Shown piece by piece: positions 43,568-52,171 of a stretch of DNA of 64,000 nt; positions within the stretch are counted from its first letter, which is position 1, and each line of letters opens with the position of its first letter. The DNA is from Martinezella multihospitum (GTDB taxonomy: Bacteria; Pseudomonadota; Alphaproteobacteria; Rhizobiales; Rhizobiaceae): positions 186,001-250,000 of the forward strand of contig NZ_FMAG01000006.1 in the NCBI RefSeq assembly GCF_900094585.1. The letters are read 5' to 3'. The notes beneath the pieces are model-generated. The model searched no databases and was not told where the DNA came from. It saw nothing but the letters and a program-made list of their open reading frames with translations. The position numbers and the translations under genes were made by a program.

Positions 43568-43571
43568 GAAT

Positions 43572-44651
43572 TCACCGCGCCTCGATCATTGCCTTCTTGA
43601 GGTCAATCGTCATCTTCTGCATTCGCTGCTCGGCCTCGGCCCGCTTGGCGCGGCCCTCTTCCTGCACCTTCAGCACGCCGCCGATCGTGTCGATCAGGTC
43701 GCGGTTGGCGGCAGCAAGCGTGTCGATATCGACGATACCGCGCTGCGATTGCTGTTCGATGGCGATCGCCTGGTCCTTCATCATTTTCGATGCCTGCCGG
43801 ATCATGTCGTTGGTGGCGTCGGTGACCGTCTTCTGCAATTCGAGTGCCGACTTCTGCTGGGTCAGACCGAGCAGAATCACCATCTTCTGCTTCCATGCCG
43901 GCACCGTCAGCGCGGAGGTCGCCTGCAGGTTCTCGATCAGGGTTTCGTCACCGGCCTGGACGATGCGGATCTGCGGCAGCTGCTGAATGCCGAGCTGGCG
44001 CGCCTGCTGCAGATAGAAGACCCGCTTTTCCAGCCGGTCGAGGGCCTGCAGGCTGTCCTGATAGACCTGCGCCTCCAGCATGCCGCCGCCGGGATTGGCC
44101 GAGGCCGCGTCGGCGGCACTCTTCAGACGCGGAAGTTCGGTGACGCGAAAACGCTCGGCAAAGGTCTTGCCGGCCTGCACATAGGCATCGAGCTGCACGA
44201 TCGATTGCTTGGTCTCCTCGTGCAGGTCGTCGAGAAGAGCGATATCCCGACGCAGGACATCCTTGTGACGATCGAGCTCGAGCCCGATGCGATCGATCTG
44301 GCCGGCTACATCCTCGAACTGTTCCTTGAAACGCTCCAGCTTGGCCCTGAACGAGGAAAACATCCGCGACAGGAAGCCCTCGTCCTTCAGAGAGGCCGGA
44401 TCGAGCTTCTTCGACTTGACGATGATATCGGTCAGCAACTTGCCGACTTCGCCGAGATCGCGATTGCGGACCTCGCGCAGGATACGGTCGGAATAATCGG
44501 AAACGGCCTGCTGGGCTCGATCGCCATAGACGGAGATGCCGGCGCGGTCGGTGAGGTCGATGCTGTCGCCGATGCGGGCGATTTCCGCCGGGTCGGCTGT
44601 GACAGCCGGCAGCGTATTGTTGGAGCCGGCTGTTAGGTCGGTGTTGCTCAT
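43572..44651 (-). CDS. telA: TelA-family toxic anion resistance protein
   Basis: A 359-residue cytoplasmic, almost entirely helical protein with long coiled-coil stretches (EQFEDVAGQIDRIGLELDRHK, LHEETKQSIVQLDAY, QQKSALELQKTVTDATNDMI). It matches the TelA family, which is linked to tellurite and other toxic-anion or envelope stress, with no known enzymatic mechanism. I start it at ATG 44651 (MSNTDLTAG); an in-frame start at 44672 is possible. It is the first gene of a four-gene operon (telA, VWA lipoprotein, xpaC-like, binding protein). TelA with XpaC and VWA partners has been placed by comparative genomics within Ter-type stress systems. Confidence 0.85.
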   Translation of the reverse strand: MSNTDLTAGSNNTLPAVTADPAEIARIGDSIDLTDRAGISVYGDRAQQAVSDYSDRILREVRNRDLGEVGKLLTDIIVKSKKLDPASLKDEGFLSRMFSSFRAKLERFKEQFEDVAGQIDRIGLELDRHKDVLRRDIALLDDLHEETKQSIVQLDAYVQAGKTFAERFRVTELPRLKSAADAASANPGGGMLEAQVYQDSLQALDRLEKRVFYLQQARQLGIQQLPQIRIVQAGDETLIENLQATSALTVPAWKQKMVILLGLTQQKSALELQKTVTDATNDMIRQASKMMKDQAIAIEQQSQRGIVDIDTLAAANRDLIDTIGGVLKVQEEGRAKRAEAEQRMQKMTIDLKKAMIEAR

Positions 44652-44855
44652 AGGTCGTGCTTTCTCGTCCATAGACTCGGGAGCCGACCGCAAAAATTGC
44701 CAATCGCCCCCAAGACGATGCCCCCGCGCGCCCCACTACAATTCCAGATCGAAGCAGAGAGAAGCTACGCTTACTTCTGCGTGTCGATCATTTCACACAA
44801 TAGTGAAACTTGGATCACAGTTTTATGACAGAGATTTTGCACGCCGGACGAGAGT

Positions 44856-45683
44856 CTATTGGCACGCCTTCGTACCGAGAACTTCAAGCTTGGTGAGCTT
44901 GCCGGTCAGCACGAAGTCGCCATAGTCCATGGTGAGGTCGCGTGTTATGCCGTTCTCGTAGAGTTTAAAGGACATGCGGTAGACGGGCATGGCATCGCCC
45001 GTGGACTTTTCGTTGAAATAAGCCACGGTCACTGGCCAGAAAGGCGTCTTGGAGAAGGCGCCAGCCTTGTCGGCATCGGGATCATCGGTCGCAGGCGTCT
45101 GTTCCTTGCCGACGACGGTGGTCGCGATCAGCGGCTTGTCGCCGTCATCCGAACCATCGAAAACCTGCGCCTCGAAAAAATTCTTGCCGAGCTTCGCATT
45201 GTGGATGATGTCGAGCATATGCTCCGTCGGGAAACGGCTCTCGATGATCTGGACCTGCTTGTTGTGCGGCTGCGTAAGATCGACCTTGATGCCCTTCTGG
45301 TCGTCGCTTGCGGCGCCACGCACGTCCTTGTCGAGCTGATTGTCGGTATAGGACTTGGTCTCGAAGCGGAACAGGCGCTTGCCGAGATCCTCAAAGGTCG
45401 TCGTCTGCTGGTCGCTGACGCGCGTGGAATCACCGGTGTCGATCTTCGTCACGAAGCGGAAATTGGTGGTAAATCCGGTGCAATCTGAACCATCGAACTC
45501 ATAGACCATGCGGCCGACCATGCCCGAAATGCCGGAGCGATCCGAGGCATCCTTCAGCTCAAGATCATAGACGGCACGATGCGCGATCAGCCCGCTCGGA
45601 CCGGCCGCATAGGCTGCCGAAGTCCCCAGTGACAGAATGCCCAGCCCCGAAACGACGGCGGCAGCAAGACTCGAGCGGAACAT
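44856..45683 (-). CDS. eipB: EipB-like cell envelope integrity protein (DUF1849)
   Basis: A 275-residue secreted protein with a standard signal peptide (residues 1-27, ending AAYAAG). It matches the DUF1849/EipB family, a periplasmic beta-spiral protein of Brucella and other Rhizobiales needed for envelope integrity. Motifs include HRAVYDLELKDASDRSGISG and the two conserved cysteines, Cys68 (GSDCTGF) and Cys274 (GTKACQ, the penultimate residue), which form a disulfide in the family. It lies 204 bp upstream of telA on the same strand; this placement may be coincidence. Nothing in the sequence gives its regulation. Confidence 0.87.
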   Translation of the reverse strand: MFRSSLAAAVVSGLGILSLGTSAAYAAGPSGLIAHRAVYDLELKDASDRSGISGMVGRMVYEFDGSDCTGFTTNFRFVTKIDTGDSTRVSDQQTTTFEDLGKRLFRFETKSYTDNQLDKDVRGAASDDQKGIKVDLTQPHNKQVQIIESRFPTEHMLDIIHNAKLGKNFFEAQVFDGSDDGDKPLIATTVVGKEQTPATDDPDADKAGAFSKTPFWPVTVAYFNEKSTGDAMPVYRMSFKLYENGITRDLTMDYGDFVLTGKLTKLEVLGTKACQ

Positions 45684-45818
45684 TCATTATCTCCTGTTGG
45701 ACTCGCATGCGATGTTATAAGAACGCTTTCGGCTGAAACGAGGCTGCCGATCCTAAGTGACGGAATTTAGTCTTGATGCCGGATTTTTGAAGTTTTTACA
45801 ACAAAACGGGAGATGAAA

Positions 45819-46286
45819 ATGTCCGACGCTATCGAGGGTCGCCTGAAGGAACTCGGCATCGTTCTGCCGCAGGCCGCGGCACCGGCCGCCAACTACGTTC
45901 CCTATGTCATCAGCGGCAATCTTCTTTATCTGTCGGGCCAGTTGCCGATGGAAAACGGCAAGATCGGGGTGACGGGCCATCTCGGCAAGGATGTGGACGT
46001 TGCGGGCGGTCAGCGAGCCGCCGAGCTCTGCGCCATCAACATTCTCGCCCAGGCAAAGGCTGCTCTCGGTGGCGATCTCGGCCGGATCAAGCGGCTGATC
46101 AAGCTGAACGGCTTCGTCGCCTCGACGCCTGATTTCGTCGAACAACATCTGGTGATCAACGGCGCCTCCAATCTTCTGGCAAACGTATTGGGCGAAGCCG
46201 GCAAGCATGCCCGCGCCGCCGTCGGCATGGCAGCCCTGCCGCTCAATGCGGCCGTCGAAATCGACGCCATTCTGGAAATCGCCTAA
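45819..46286 (+). CDS. RidA-family protein
   Basis: A 155-residue RidA/YjgF-like protein of the longer subgroup (the family core is about 130). RidA enzymes destroy reactive enamines/imines from PLP enzymes. Visible are LYLSGQLPMENG, CAINILAQAKAALG and VGMAALPLNAAVEIDAI. The Arg that binds the carboxylate in true RidA (usually followed by VEIE) is not obvious here, because the equivalent segment reads LNAAVEID; a different substrate is possible. I start it at 45819, where GGGAG lies six bases upstream; the ATG at 45813 touches that site. Its stop overlaps the GDPD start (TAATG). Confidence 0.88.
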   Translation: MSDAIEGRLKELGIVLPQAAAPAANYVPYVISGNLLYLSGQLPMENGKIGVTGHLGKDVDVAGGQRAAELCAINILAQAKAALGGDLGRIKRLIKLNGFVASTPDFVEQHLVINGASNLLANVLGEAGKHARAAVGMAALPLNAAVEIDAILEIA

Positions 46287-47005
46287 TGAGCAAGCTCGCC
46301 TGGTTGACCGAGCGTCCCGTCGCCCATCGCGGCTATCATGACATGAACAAGGAAGTCTGGGAGAACACACTCTCGGCCTTCAGCCGCGCCATCGACGCCG
46401 GTTTTGCCATCGAATGCGATCTGCATTACGCCTCGGACGGCGTTCCGGTCGTCTTCCATGACGACGATCTGCAGCGCGTCTGCAATCTGCCTGGCGAAGT
46501 GCGCGAGCGCACCTCGGCCGAACTGGGTCTGCTGTCGGTCGGCGGTACCAAGGATAAGATCCCGACGCTCAAGCAGCTCCTGCGGCTCTGCGATGGCAAG
46601 GTGCCGCTCGTGCTGGAGCTGAAGGGACGCGAGGGCGATGACGATGGCTTCGCCGAATCCGTGCTCGAAGTGCTCGAAGGCTACAAGGGGCACGTGGCGC
46701 TGATGAGCTTCGACCATTGGCTGCTCAAGGACCTTAAAAGCCTGGCAGCGCCCTACCCGGTCGGCCTTACGGCTGAAGGAAACAAGCCTGAGACATTTTT
46801 TCAGCATGACGAAGCCATGCATCTTGGGCTAGACTTCATCTCGTACTTCTACGGCCACCTGCCGAACCCCTTTGTTACGGCGCAACGCCAGCGCGGTATT
46901 CCGGTCATCACCTGGACCGTGCGCGACGAAGCGGCCCGCAAACATACATTTGCCAATGCAGACCAGATGACCTTCGAAGGTTTTGATCCGCGCCTGGCCT
47001 CGTAA
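46286..47005 (+). CDS. Glycerophosphodiester phosphodiesterase
   Basis: A 239-residue GDPD-family TIM barrel that splits glycerophosphodiesters from lipid turnover to glycerol 3-phosphate and an alcohol. The metal-binding HRGYHDMNKEVWENTLSAF, ECDLHYASDGVPVVFHDDDL and ELKGREG motifs are complete. No signal peptide is present, so it is cytoplasmic. It is translationally coupled to the RidA gene. A RIME-like element follows its stop. Confidence 0.92.
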   Translation: MSKLAWLTERPVAHRGYHDMNKEVWENTLSAFSRAIDAGFAIECDLHYASDGVPVVFHDDDLQRVCNLPGEVRERTSAELGLLSVGGTKDKIPTLKQLLRLCDGKVPLVLELKGREGDDDGFAESVLEVLEGYKGHVALMSFDHWLLKDLKSLAAPYPVGLTAEGNKPETFFQHDEAMHLGLDFISYFYGHLPNPFVTAQRQRGIPVITWTVRDEAARKHTFANADQMTFEGFDPRLAS

Positions 47006-47042
47006 ATCGGCATCGATCGAAGGAGAGGCTTTGCGCATACCA

Positions 47043-47144
47043 GCGCATTTCCGTTTCAAACGGAATTATGGAAATACGCTGTTTCTTTTGTTTGAACGCA
47101 ATTCCGGACGCAAAACCGCTACGCACTTTTGCTGGAATTGCTCC
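47043..47144 (+). repeat. RIME-like intergenic mosaic element, copy D
   Basis: Complete copy in plus orientation from GCGCATTTCCG to GGAATTGCTC, made of two imperfect palindromes around TTTCTTTTGTTTGAACGC and the shared GCAAAACCGCTACGCACTTT string. It lies between the GDPD gene and the FemAB/GNAT gene. Confidence 0.8.
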
Positions 47145-47230
47145 AAATTGCCGCTGCGCCGACAATACGCCCCTCGGGCGGGTGGCGCAGCGGTGAGAGC
47201 CCCTCCCTTCCTTCCAAGCGCAAGACCTTG

Positions 47231-48418
47231 ATGACAGACGAATTATCCATTCGAGTCGAACGATCCTTCAAGAATATCGCCCCGGAGAGCTGGTCCAAGC
47301 TGGCCGGAGCGTCGAGAGCCGGCGGCATCCTACCCTACAATCCCTTTGTCTCGCACGCCTTCCTCTCATCGCTGGAGGAATCCGGTTCCGCGACCGACAA
47401 GACGGGCTGGCTCGGCAATCACCTGCTGCTGGAAAAAGATGGCGGCGAGTTGCTCGGTGCCATCGCCGGCTATCTGAAGAGCCATAGCCAGGGAGAATAT
47501 GTCTTCGACCATGGCTGGGCCGACGCCTTCGAGCGGGCCGGCGGCCGCTATTATCCGAAGCTGCAATGTTCCATCCCGTTTACGCCTGCCACCGGGCCGC
47601 GGCTGCTGGTTGCCGAAGGACACGACCGAAGCGTCATGCAGCCGGCGCTGGCCGAAAGCTTGAAAGAGGTCACCCGGCAGCTCGGCGTTTCCTCCGCGCA
47701 CATCACCTTCCTGCCAGAAGATGAGGCTTCGGTCTTTGAGGGCGATGGCTATCTGCATCGCACCGACCAGCAGTTTCACTTCATCAACGAGGGCTATGCC
47801 GATCACGATGCCTTCCTGGAGACGCTGGCATCCCGCAAGCGCAAGGCCTTGAAGAAAGAACGGCGCGCGGCAGTCGAGCACGGCATTACCATCGACTGGC
47901 TGACCGGCAGCGATCTCACCGAAAACATCTGGGACCAGTTCTTCGCCTTCTATATGGATACGGGCAGCCGCAAATGGGGCCGCCCCTACCTCACCCGGAA
48001 ATTCTATTCGCTGATCGGCGAGCGCATGCCTGACGATATTCTGCTCGTCATGGCGAAGCGCGAGGGACGTTACATCGCCGGCGCCATCAACTTCATCGGC
48101 GGCGAGACGCTGTATGGCCGCCATTGGGGCTGCATCGAGGATCATCCCTTCCTGCATTTCGAAGTCTGCTATCACCAGGCAATCGATTTTGCGCTCAGCA
48201 AGGGACTGAAGCGCGTGGAAGCCGGCGCGCAGGGCGAGCACAAGCTGGCGCGCGGCTATCTTCCCGTCATCACGCATTCCGCGCATTATATCGGCCATCA
48301 GGGCCTACGGCGCGCCGTTGCCGATTACCTGAAGCATGAGCGGGAGCAGGTGGAGGAGATGAGCGAAATCCTTACCGAGCACAGCCCCTTCCGCAAGGGT
48401 GAGCGACAGGATATCTAG
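47231..48418 (+). CDS. FemAB-like GNAT-fold acyltransferase (DUF482)
   Basis: A 395-residue protein of the DUF482 family (FemAB-like, GNAT fold). Conserved blocks: NPFVSHAFLSSLEESG near the N-terminus, SGDCTG-free helical middle part, FLETLASRKRKALKKERRAA, IYMDTGSRKWGRPYLTRKFYSLIGERM (as FYMDTGSRKWGRP), and the C-terminal GRHWGCIEDHPFLHFEVCYHQAIDFAL. Homologues are annotated as N-acetyltransferases; the substrate is not known. I start it at ATG 47231; the open frame upstream runs through a RIME element. A 42-bp gap to the HIT gene suggests one unit. Confidence 0.88.
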   Translation: MTDELSIRVERSFKNIAPESWSKLAGASRAGGILPYNPFVSHAFLSSLEESGSATDKTGWLGNHLLLEKDGGELLGAIAGYLKSHSQGEYVFDHGWADAFERAGGRYYPKLQCSIPFTPATGPRLLVAEGHDRSVMQPALAESLKEVTRQLGVSSAHITFLPEDEASVFEGDGYLHRTDQQFHFINEGYADHDAFLETLASRKRKALKKERRAAVEHGITIDWLTGSDLTENIWDQFFAFYMDTGSRKWGRPYLTRKFYSLIGERMPDDILLVMAKREGRYIAGAINFIGGETLYGRHWGCIEDHPFLHFEVCYHQAIDFALSKGLKRVEAGAQGEHKLARGYLPVITHSAHYIGHQGLRRAVADYLKHEREQVEEMSEILTEHSPFRKGERQDI

Positions 48419-48459
48419 CCGTTCGGCATAAACACAAACGCAAGACGAGGAGACACTGG

Positions 48460-48888
48460 ATGACCAGCCCCGCCTATGACGACAACAATATCTTCGCAAA
48501 GATCCTGAAAGGCGAGATCCCTTCCTACCGCGTCTACGAGGATGAGCACACCGTCGCTTTCATGGATGTGATGCCGCAATCGCCGGGCCATACGCTGGTC
48601 CTGCCGAAATCCCCTTCCCGCAACATTCTCGACGCCGATCCCGCCGCGCTGCAGCAGGCGATCATCGTGGTACAGAAGATCGCTGTCGCCGTGCAGGAGG
48701 CTTTTGACGCCGACGGCGTCTATATCGCTCAGTTCAACGAGCCGTCTGCCGGCCAGACCGTGTTCCATCTGCATTTCCACATAATCCCGCGCCTTGAAGG
48801 CGTGGCCCTGAAGCCGCATTCGGGCAAGATGGAAGACGGTGCCGTGCTGGCTGAAAACGCCAGAAAGATCATCGAAGCACTGGCCTGA
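48460..48888 (+). CDS. HIT-family protein
   Basis: A 142-residue histidine-triad nucleotide-binding protein (Hint-type phosphoramidase branch) with FAKILKGEIPSYRVYED at the start and the triad HLHFHIIP near residues 104-111. These proteins cleave AMP from lysine or similar adducts and act as general nucleotide scavengers. Length and motifs are normal. The GGAG before the start is six bases upstream (gacgaggagacactgg). It lies between the FemAB-like gene and a Dabb gene, all in one direction. Confidence 0.92.
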   Translation: MTSPAYDDNNIFAKILKGEIPSYRVYEDEHTVAFMDVMPQSPGHTLVLPKSPSRNILDADPAALQQAIIVVQKIAVAVQEAFDADGVYIAQFNEPSAGQTVFHLHFHIIPRLEGVALKPHSGKMEDGAVLAENARKIIEALA

Positions 48889-48901
48889 GCTGGAGACGCA
48901 T

Positions 48902-49192
48902 ATGATTCGCCATACCGTCGCCTTTCGGCTGAAACATGCAGCCGGCTCGGCTGAGGAAGCCAGCTTCCTCAAGGACGCCCTTGTTCTCAAGAAGATACCG
49001 AGCGTACGGAATTTCGAGCAGCTTCGCCAGACCAGTCCGAAGAACGATTTCACCTTCGGCTTCTCGATGGAGTTCGATGATCAATCGGGCTACGACGCCT
49101 ATAATGTCCACCCTGATCACGTCGCCTTCGTGAGGGATCGCTGGTTACCTGAAGTCGCAGCCTTCCTCGAAATCGACTACACCGAGCTCTAG
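48902..49192 (+). CDS. Dabb-domain (stress-responsive A/B barrel) protein
   Basis: A 96-residue dimeric alpha/beta-barrel protein of the stress-responsive Dabb family: MIRHTVAFRLKHAAGSAEEAS at the start and a C-terminal YDAYNVHPDHVAFVRDRW. The chemical role is unknown; some relatives bind small hydrophobic or aromatic compounds. I start it at ATG 48902, 13 bp after the HIT gene stop, with GGAG in gctggagacgcat upstream. A bidirectional terminator follows. Confidence 0.85.
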   Translation: MIRHTVAFRLKHAAGSAEEASFLKDALVLKKIPSVRNFEQLRQTSPKNDFTFGFSMEFDDQSGYDAYNVHPDHVAFVRDRWLPEVAAFLEIDYTEL

Positions 49193-49223
49193 CTTCTCAT
49201 TAGAATATCAAAATAAGCATATA

Positions 49224-49255
49224 AAAAGGCTGCATTGTTTCCAATGCAGCCTTTT
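49224..49255. terminator. Bidirectional terminator between the Dabb gene and clpA
   Basis: Perfect 14-bp stem AAAAGGCTGCATTG / CAATGCAGCCTTTT around a TTTC loop. A-runs before and T-runs after it allow it to serve both the rightward Dabb transcript and the leftward clpA transcript. Confidence 0.9.
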
Positions 49256-49281
49256 ATTTTTCTCATGCAGCCACTCGGCGG

Positions 49282-51807
49282 CTACTTGCGCGGAACCTTC
49301 GGAACCGTGCCGCCCTTGCGCGGCGACTTGCCTTCCGACTCGTCGCTTGATGTCGAGGCCTTGGCCGAGCGGCGGCTATCGGCTGCCGTTGCAGCCTTGC
49401 CGACGCGGGTTCTGGCCTTGACGGTGGTATCGCCGTCATCCTCTTCCACCTCGACATGCTGTTCGCCGACCTCGGCCTCCGGCTTCGGCCGGATCGGCGC
49501 GGTATCGGCGGTGGCGTCGAGCAGGATACCGGTCGAGCCGTCTTCCTTCTTGCCGACCGTAACGGTGACGACGCCGCCCTTCTTCAGCTTGCCGAAAAGG
49601 ATTTCGTTCGCCAGCGGCTTCTTGATGTTTTCCTGAATGACACGCGCCAGCGGACGGGCGCCCATCTTGTCGTCGTAACCCTTCTCGGACAGCCATGCGA
49701 TGGCGTCCTCGTGCAGGTCGAAGGTAACGTTCCGTTCGGAAAGCTGCGCTTCCAGCTGCATGATGAACTTCTGCACGACCTTGTGGATAACGGTCGTCGG
49801 CAGCGGCGCGAAGGGAATGACCGCATCCAGACGGTTGCGGAATTCCGGCGTGAACAGGCGGTTGAGCGCCTCTTCATCCTCGCCCGTACGCTTGGACGAG
49901 CCGAAGCCGATGGCAGCCTTGGCCATTTCCGAAGCACCCGCATTGGTCGTCATGATCAGGATGACGTTGCGGAAGTCGATCTTCTTGCCGTTATGATCGG
50001 TCAGCGCGCCATGGTCCATGACCTGCAGCAGGATATTGAAGATATCCGGATGCGCCTTCTCGATTTCGTCGAGCAGGACCACACTGTGCGGATGCTGATC
50101 GACGCCATCGGTCAAGAGGCCGCCCTGATCGAAGCCGACATAGCCGGGAGGTGCGCCGAGCAGACGGGAAACCGTATGACGCTCCATGTATTCCGACATG
50201 TCGAAGCGCAGCAGCTCGACGCCCAGCGACGAGGCAAGCTGCTTGGCGACTTCCGTCTTACCGACACCGGTCGGGCCGGAGAAGACGTAGCAGCCGATCG
50301 GCTTGTTCGGCTCGCGCAGACCCGCACGAGCGAGCTTGATCGAGGTCGACAGCGCTTCGATGGCCGTATCCTGGCCGTAGACGACGGAACGCAGTTCCTG
50401 TTCGAGGTTGGCAAGAACCATCTCGTCATCCTTGGAAACCGTCTTCGGCGGAATGCGGGCCATGGTTGCAATCGTCGCTTCGATCTCCTTTTCGGTGATC
50501 AGCTTGCGGCGCTTGGACGGCGGCAGCAGCATCTGGGCGGCACCCGTCTCGTCGATCACGTCGATCGCCTTATCCGGCAACTTGCGGTCGGAGATATAGC
50601 GAGCCGACAGCTCGACAGCCGTCTTGATGGCGTCGTTCGAGTAGCGCAGGTGATGATACTCTTCGAAATAGGGCTTCAGGCCCTTCATGATTTCGATGGC
50701 ATCCTCGATGCTCGGCTCGTTGACGTCGATCTTCTGGAAGCGGCGGACGAGCGCCCGGTCCTTCTCGAAGAACTGACGGTATTCCTTGTAGGTGGTCGAA
50801 CCGATGCAACGGATCGCGCCTGAGGACAGGGCCGGCTTCAGCAGGTTCGATGCATCCATCGCGCCGCCTGACGTGGCGCCTGCACCGATGACAGTGTGGA
50901 TCTCGTCGATGAACAGCACCGCGCCCGGATATTCTTCGAGCTCCTTGACGACCTGCTTCAAGCGTTCTTCGAAATCGCCGCGATAGCGGGTGCCGGCCAG
51001 CAGCGTGCCCATATCGAGCGAAAAGATCGTGGCATCGGCCAATGCTTCGGGAACCTTGCCCTCGACGATCCGCTTGGCGAGGCCTTCGGCAATCGCCGTC
51101 TTGCCGACGCCAGGGTCGCCGACGTAGAGCGGATTGTTCTTCGAGCGGCGGCACAGCACCTGAATGGTGCGGTTGACCTCAGAGTTGCGGCCGATCAGTG
51201 GATCGATCTTGCCGTTCTTGGCCTTCTCGTTGAGGTTGACGCAATAGGCCTTCAGCGCGTCCTGCTGCTTCTTGCCATTGCCCTCCTCCTGCTCGCCGCG
51301 GGAGGTCGGCTTGCTTTCGGATTCGCTTTCCTCGGCGCCGCGCGGCGTGCGGGTCTGGGAGGAACCCGGGCGCTTGCCGATGCCGTGGGAGATATAGTTG
51401 ACCGCGTCGTAGCGGGTCATTTCCTGCTCCTGCAGGAAGAATGCAGCGTGGCTTTCCCGCTCCGCGAAAATCGCGACGAGAACATTGGCGCCCGTCACTT
51501 CCTCGCGGCCGGAAGATTGTACGTGGATCACGGCGCGCTGGATGACACGCTGGAAGCCGGAGGTCGGCTTCGAGTCCTCATCATAGCCCGTGACCAGATT
51601 GGAGAGTTCATTATCGACGTATTCAGTCAGAGTCTTACGGAGCGCGTCGAGATCAACATTGCACGCGCCCATGACAGCTGCGGCATCGGCGTCGTCTACC
51701 AGCGCCAAAAGCAGATGTTCCAGCGTGGCATACTCGTGATGCCGCTCGTTCGCGTAGGTCAGTGCCTGATGCAGCGCCTTCTCAAGACTAGGCGAAAATG
51801 TTGGCAC
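49282..51807 (-). CDS. clpA: ClpA, ATP-dependent protease ATP-binding subunit
   Basis: Hsp100 unfoldase that feeds ClpP, with ClpS as adaptor for N-end-rule substrates. The 841-residue protein has the Clp N-domain (residues 1-145), D1 AAA+ (GDPGVGKTA), D2 AAA+ (GPTGVGKTE) and the ClpP-docking IGF loop (AAIGFGSSKRTG). After the last conserved block it carries a polar tail of about 75 residues rich in Glu, Ser, Lys and Ala (DTAPIRPKPEAEVGEQ to the end), absent from E. coli ClpA (758 aa). I start it at GTG 51807 (VPTFSPSLEKAL, the usual rhizobial start), with GAGG eight bases upstream. It is 10 bp after clpS. Confidence 0.95.
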   Translation of the reverse strand: MPTFSPSLEKALHQALTYANERHHEYATLEHLLLALVDDADAAAVMGACNVDLDALRKTLTEYVDNELSNLVTGYDEDSKPTSGFQRVIQRAVIHVQSSGREEVTGANVLVAIFAERESHAAFFLQEQEMTRYDAVNYISHGIGKRPGSSQTRTPRGAEESESESKPTSRGEQEEGNGKKQQDALKAYCVNLNEKAKNGKIDPLIGRNSEVNRTIQVLCRRSKNNPLYVGDPGVGKTAIAEGLAKRIVEGKVPEALADATIFSLDMGTLLAGTRYRGDFEERLKQVVKELEEYPGAVLFIDEIHTVIGAGATSGGAMDASNLLKPALSSGAIRCIGSTTYKEYRQFFEKDRALVRRFQKIDVNEPSIEDAIEIMKGLKPYFEEYHHLRYSNDAIKTAVELSARYISDRKLPDKAIDVIDETGAAQMLLPPSKRRKLITEKEIEATIATMARIPPKTVSKDDEMVLANLEQELRSVVYGQDTAIEALSTSIKLARAGLREPNKPIGCYVFSGPTGVGKTEVAKQLASSLGVELLRFDMSEYMERHTVSRLLGAPPGYVGFDQGGLLTDGVDQHPHSVVLLDEIEKAHPDIFNILLQVMDHGALTDHNGKKIDFRNVILIMTTNAGASEMAKAAIGFGSSKRTGEDEEALNRLFTPEFRNRLDAVIPFAPLPTTVIHKVVQKFIMQLEAQLSERNVTFDLHEDAIAWLSEKGYDDKMGARPLARVIQENIKKPLANEILFGKLKKGGVVTVTVGKKEDGSTGILLDATADTAPIRPKPEAEVGEQHVEVEEDDGDTTVKARTRVGKAATAADSRRSAKASTSSDESEGKSPRKGGTVPKVPRK

Positions 51808-51817
51808 GTTCAGATCC

Positions 51818-52171
51818 TCACTTCTTTTCCATAACACATTGCAGCGGATGCTGGTGCTGCCGGGCAAAGTCCATCACCTGGCTCACCTTCGTTTCGGCTA
51901 CTTCATATGTATATATCCCGCATTCGCCCACGCCGTGGTTGTGGACATGAAGCATGATGCGGGTGGCACTTTCGAGATCCTTTTGAAAGAAACGCTCCAG
52001 GATATGGATCACGAAGTCCATGGGCGTATAGTCGTCATTCAGAAGCAGCACGCGGTATAGATTGGGTTTCTTGGTTTTGGGCTTGGTGCGTGTAATCACC
52101 GAGGTCCCGCGATTTCCGTTGTCCCCGTTCCTTTCGCTATTGTTTTGCATCCGGATCGGCTCAGCGATCAT
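51818..52171 (-). CDS. clpS: ClpS, ClpA adaptor protein
   Basis: Small adaptor that binds N-degron residues and delivers substrates to ClpA. The 117-residue protein has a flexible N-terminal tail and the core with the ligand pocket LYRVLLLNDDYTPMDFV, HVHNHGVGECGIYTYEVAETK and the C-terminal QVMDFARQHQHPLQCVMEKK. I use ATG 52171 (MIAEPIRMQ), nine bases after GAGGA; an ATG at 52180 touches the ribosome-binding site. Placed directly before clpA as in most bacteria. Confidence 0.93.
   Translation of the reverse strand: MIAEPIRMQNNSERNGDNGNRGTSVITRTKPKTKKPNLYRVLLLNDDYTPMDFVIHILERFFQKDLESATRIMLHVHNHGVGECGIYTYEVAETKVSQVMDFARQHQHPLQCVMEKK

Noticed and set aside
45819..46286. Classical RidA enamine deaminase function
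   Set aside because: The fold is clear, but I could not identify the conserved carboxylate-binding Arg at its usual place, so I kept only the family name.
47165..47230. tRNA-like beginning (gggtggcgcagcggtgagagcc) before the FemAB-like gene
   Set aside because: No anticodon arm, T arm or acceptor stem pairing follows. It is GC-rich intergenic sequence.
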